DNA of 6,216 nt from Pyrinomonadaceae bacterium. GTDB lineage: Bacteria > Acidobacteriota > Blastocatellia > Pyrinomonadales > Pyrinomonadaceae. Each line of letters starts with the position of its first letter. Position 1 is the first letter of the stretch. The notes under the pieces were generated by a model. That model did not search any database and was not told the origin of the DNA. It worked only from the letters and a program-made list of their open reading frames with translations. The position numbers and the translations under genes are program-made. Location of the stretch: assembly GCA_013813825.1 (NCBI GenBank), contig JACCRA010000291.1, forward strand, positions 1-6,216, written 5' to 3'. This document shows positions 4,571-6,216 of the stretch, in pieces.

Positions 4571-6067
4571 ATGTTCAGCGAACTCGGGATCAGCAGCGAA
4601 GATTGGGAACGCACCCCACCGGCGCTGCGAACAGTCGTGCTGTCCTTACAACATCAACTCCGCTTGTTCCAGATTCGTCACACTGGGTATCAACGTCAGC
4701 TCGCCGCGCTCAAGGAAAAGGTTACGCAGATTGACGACCTGACAGCCGAACTCAGCGAACTCCGCGAGAGAGTCAACCAGAACTCACGCAACTCTTCCAA
4801 GCCGCCTTCTTCCGACCCACCGCACCAGCAGCTACCGCCACCAAACGCGCCGCGCGGGCGCAAGCAAGGCGCACAACCCGGTCATCAAGGAGCGGGGCGT
4901 TCTCTCAAGCCCGCCGAAGATGTTGACGCGGTCGTCGAACTGCGCCCGGTGAGTGGTCGAACGTGTGGTCACACGCTTTTAGGCGATGACCCGCACCCCA
5001 GCCGTCATCAAGTCACGGAAGTTCCCCGTGCGCGAGCGGAAGTCACCGAATATCGGCAGCATACTTTGCGCTGCCCAGCGTGCGGTACGACAAATCGAGC
5101 GGCGCGCCCGGCAGACAACGTGCTGCCGGGCAGCTTCGGCGCACGGACTCAAGCGCTCATCGGGTATCTGACCGGACGCTTAAGCCTCTCGCACCGCGAC
5201 GCGGCGGAAGCCATGCGGGTGCGGCATGGGTTGGATGTGAGTGTCGGCAGCGTGGCGGCGATGCAGCAGCCGGTCAGCGCGGCATTAGCGGAACCGGTTC
5301 GATGCGCGCGGCACTTTGTCGAGCAGCCGCAGTCACAGCCCGTTGACGAAACGGGATGGCGTGAAAGCGGGCGGCGGAACTGGCTATGGGTGAACGCGAC
5401 TCGTGATGTAACGGTCTTCCATCTGCTCGGCGGGCGGAGCCTGAAGGAAGCTCAACGGGTCATCAGTTCTGCAACGAAGAGCATTATCACTACGGATCGG
5501 TATGGAGCTTACAACTGGCTTGAGGCCACTCGTCGGCAAATCTGTTGGGCGCATCTGGCACGCGACTTTCAAGCGATGGTTGAGCGCGGCGGTGAGTCAG
5601 CCACGACCGGGCACGCACTGCTTGAGCACAGCCAAAACCTCTTTACGCTGTGGCATCGGGTGCGTGCTCAGACCTTGAGCCGGGCGCAGTTCCAAGTAGC
5701 GATGGAGCCTCTCCGGCTGCACATCAAAGAACTGCTTGCCGCCGGAAGCAGGGTGGCGCAAGCCAAGACGCGCCGCACGTGTCAGAACATGTTGAAGGCC
5801 GAGAAATCGTTGTGGACGTTCGTGCGTGTGGAAGGCGTCGAGCCAACGAACAACGCCGCCGAACGCGCTCTGAGGCGCGGCGTGTTGTGGCGACGCAAAT
5901 CTTTTGGCACCCAAAGCGAAGCTGGCAGCCGCTGTGTCGAACGAATCCTGACGGTGGTGACGAGTTTGCGCCAACAAGGTCGCGACGTGCTCGACTATCT
6001 CACCGCCGCGTGTGCTTCGCTGACTCCTAACGACGCTTCCATTTGCTTGCGTCCTGACACTTCGTAG
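4571..6067 (+). CDS. tnpC: IS66-family transposase TnpC
   Basis: A 498-residue DDE transposase of the IS66 family. In order it has an N-terminal leucine-rich coiled coil (about 25-72, 'LSLQHQLRLFQ' to 'LSELRERVNQ'), the family signature 'NSRNSSKPPSSDPP', a basic 'RGRKQGAQPGHQGAGR' linker, a zinc-finger-like region (C132 region, then 'LRCPACG'), and the catalytic core. The three acidic residues are recognisable in 'VDETGWRESG', 'TTDRYGAYNW' and 'PTNNAAERALRR'. 'WAHLARDFQAM' and 'FVRVEGVEPTNN' are also standard. Length is normal and no frame is broken. The ATG at 4571 has no strong ribosome site. It is the only upstream ATG in this frame inside the element. The stop is 22 bp before the right terminal repeat. 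Confidence 0.93.
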   Translation: MFSELGISSEDWERTPPALRTVVLSLQHQLRLFQIRHTGYQRQLAALKEKVTQIDDLTAELSELRERVNQNSRNSSKPPSSDPPHQQLPPPNAPRGRKQGAQPGHQGAGRSLKPAEDVDAVVELRPVSGRTCGHTLLGDDPHPSRHQVTEVPRARAEVTEYRQHTLRCPACGTTNRAARPADNVLPGSFGARTQALIGYLTGRLSLSHRDAAEAMRVRHGLDVSVGSVAAMQQPVSAALAEPVRCARHFVEQPQSQPVDETGWRESGRRNWLWVNATRDVTVFHLLGGRSLKEAQRVISSATKSIITTDRYGAYNWLEATRRQICWAHLARDFQAMVERGGESATTGHALLEHSQNLFTLWHRVRAQTLSRAQFQVAMEPLRLHIKELLAAGSRVAQAKTRRTCQNMLKAEKSLWTFVRVEGVEPTNNAAERALRRGVLWRRKSFGTQSEAGSRCVERILTVVTSLRQQGRDVLDYLTAACASLTPNDASICLRPDTS

Positions 6068-6073
6068 CACAAA

Positions 6074-6089
6074 CCAACTGAACGCTTAC
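6074..6089 (-). repeat. right terminal inverted repeat of the IS66 element
   Basis: CCAACTGAACGCTTAC, the exact reverse complement of the left end. It marks the outer boundary of the element at 6089. Confidence 0.9.
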
Positions 6090-6216
6090 ATCAGCGGAAA
6101 GTGCGGCTGATAATGAGCGATCTGTCATAAATTTCGCGAAAATTAGCACTACCTTCTGTGGTAAAAGTAACTGTAAAACTCTAAATTTGACCTCACAGAC
6201 AGTAGCTTTTAGTCAT
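6090..6216. other. AT-richer flank without recognisable gene
   Basis: 127 bp beyond the IS with lower GC than the rest of the window. The only reading frames are a few codons long. It holds a small inverted repeat (ATCAGC/GCTGAT, 6090-6111) touching the IS end, and a perfect palindrome TTTCGCGAAA at 6132-6141. It may be intergenic sequence or the edge of another element cut by the window. Confidence 0.5.

Larger units (their letters stand above)
4490..6089 (+). mobile_element. IS66-family insertion sequence (single tnpC, ISBst12-like)
   Basis: A complete 1600-bp element bounded by 16-bp perfect inverted repeats starting GTAAGCG, the end type usual in IS66. It carries only the large transposase gene and no tnpA/tnpB, as in the ISBst12 subgroup. 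IS66 elements normally make 8-bp target duplications, but the 8 bp outside each end (ATTGATTG and ATCAGCGG) do not match. This suggests that adjacent sequence was deleted or rearranged after insertion. The transposase reading frame is unbroken, so the element may still be active. Confidence 0.9.

Noticed and set aside
5597..6070. Minus-strand open frame of 157 codons inside the IS66 element
   Set aside because: It is antisense to the catalytic part of the transposase, with no independent signal.
1..6216. CRISPR array, tRNA, rRNA, phage genes, toxin-antitoxin pair
   Set aside because: I saw no regularly spaced direct repeats, no tRNA cloverleaf or rRNA sequence, and no recognisable toxin, antitoxin or phage protein in any frame.

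Overview
The window is an accessory region of a GC-rich environmental bacterium. No 16S, tRNA or phylum-specific marker is present, so the host cannot be named from the sequence. The small-protein families and the IS types fit soil or sediment lineages (for example Acidobacteriota, Actinomycetota or Chloroflexota), but that is only an impression. The region is a patchwork: intact metalloid and stress genes sit beside at least five broken genes and two insertion sequences, one complete and one residual.

Positions 1-1171 hold two small minus-strand genes, a SnoaL/NTF2-like protein and an ABM-fold 'antibiotic biosynthesis monooxygenase'-type protein. Between them lies a short segment ending in a GTTRRRY-type core that resembles one arm of an integron attC site. 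The ABM start codon lies inside a perfect 12-bp inverted repeat. Positions 1172-1956 hold a truncated carboxymuconolactone decarboxylase (plus strand) fused tail-to-tail to a truncated thioredoxin-like gene (minus strand). The thioredoxin-like gene follows, with a 4-bp overlap, a MerR-family regulator whose start region is frameshifted. The MerR-type promoter, with a 20-bp spacer and a central dyad, is still intact. This looks like the remnant of a mercury- or thiol-type resistance unit cut by a deletion.

Positions 1985-3819 hold the best-preserved functional unit, an arsenical-resistance module. On the minus strand, arsR leads a likely operon of arsR, a ynfA-like membrane gene (frameshifted near its end) and a 106-residue uncharacterised protein with a CCPF motif. 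Divergently, on the plus strand, arsI encodes a VOC-fold C-As lyase with the vicinal cysteine pair and a long cysteine-rich tail. The 117-bp divergent region carries a sigma70-like promoter and two copies of CATAT-N12-ATATG. One copy covers the -35 box and the other the start-site region, as expected for ArsR operators. The inferred role is to sense trivalent arsenicals or methylarsenite and demethylate them with ArsI. The membrane protein and the CCPF protein would be accessory partners of unknown role.

Positions 3820-6216 hold mobile-element debris. There is the C-terminal 76 residues of an IS30-family transposase, then a second arsR-like gene dead through three in-frame stops and a lost N-terminus. 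A complete 1600-bp IS66-family element follows, of the single-tnpC type (ISBst12-like). It has 16-bp perfect terminal repeats and an intact DDE transposase, but no 8-bp target duplication is visible. The last 127 bp are AT-richer and show no gene.
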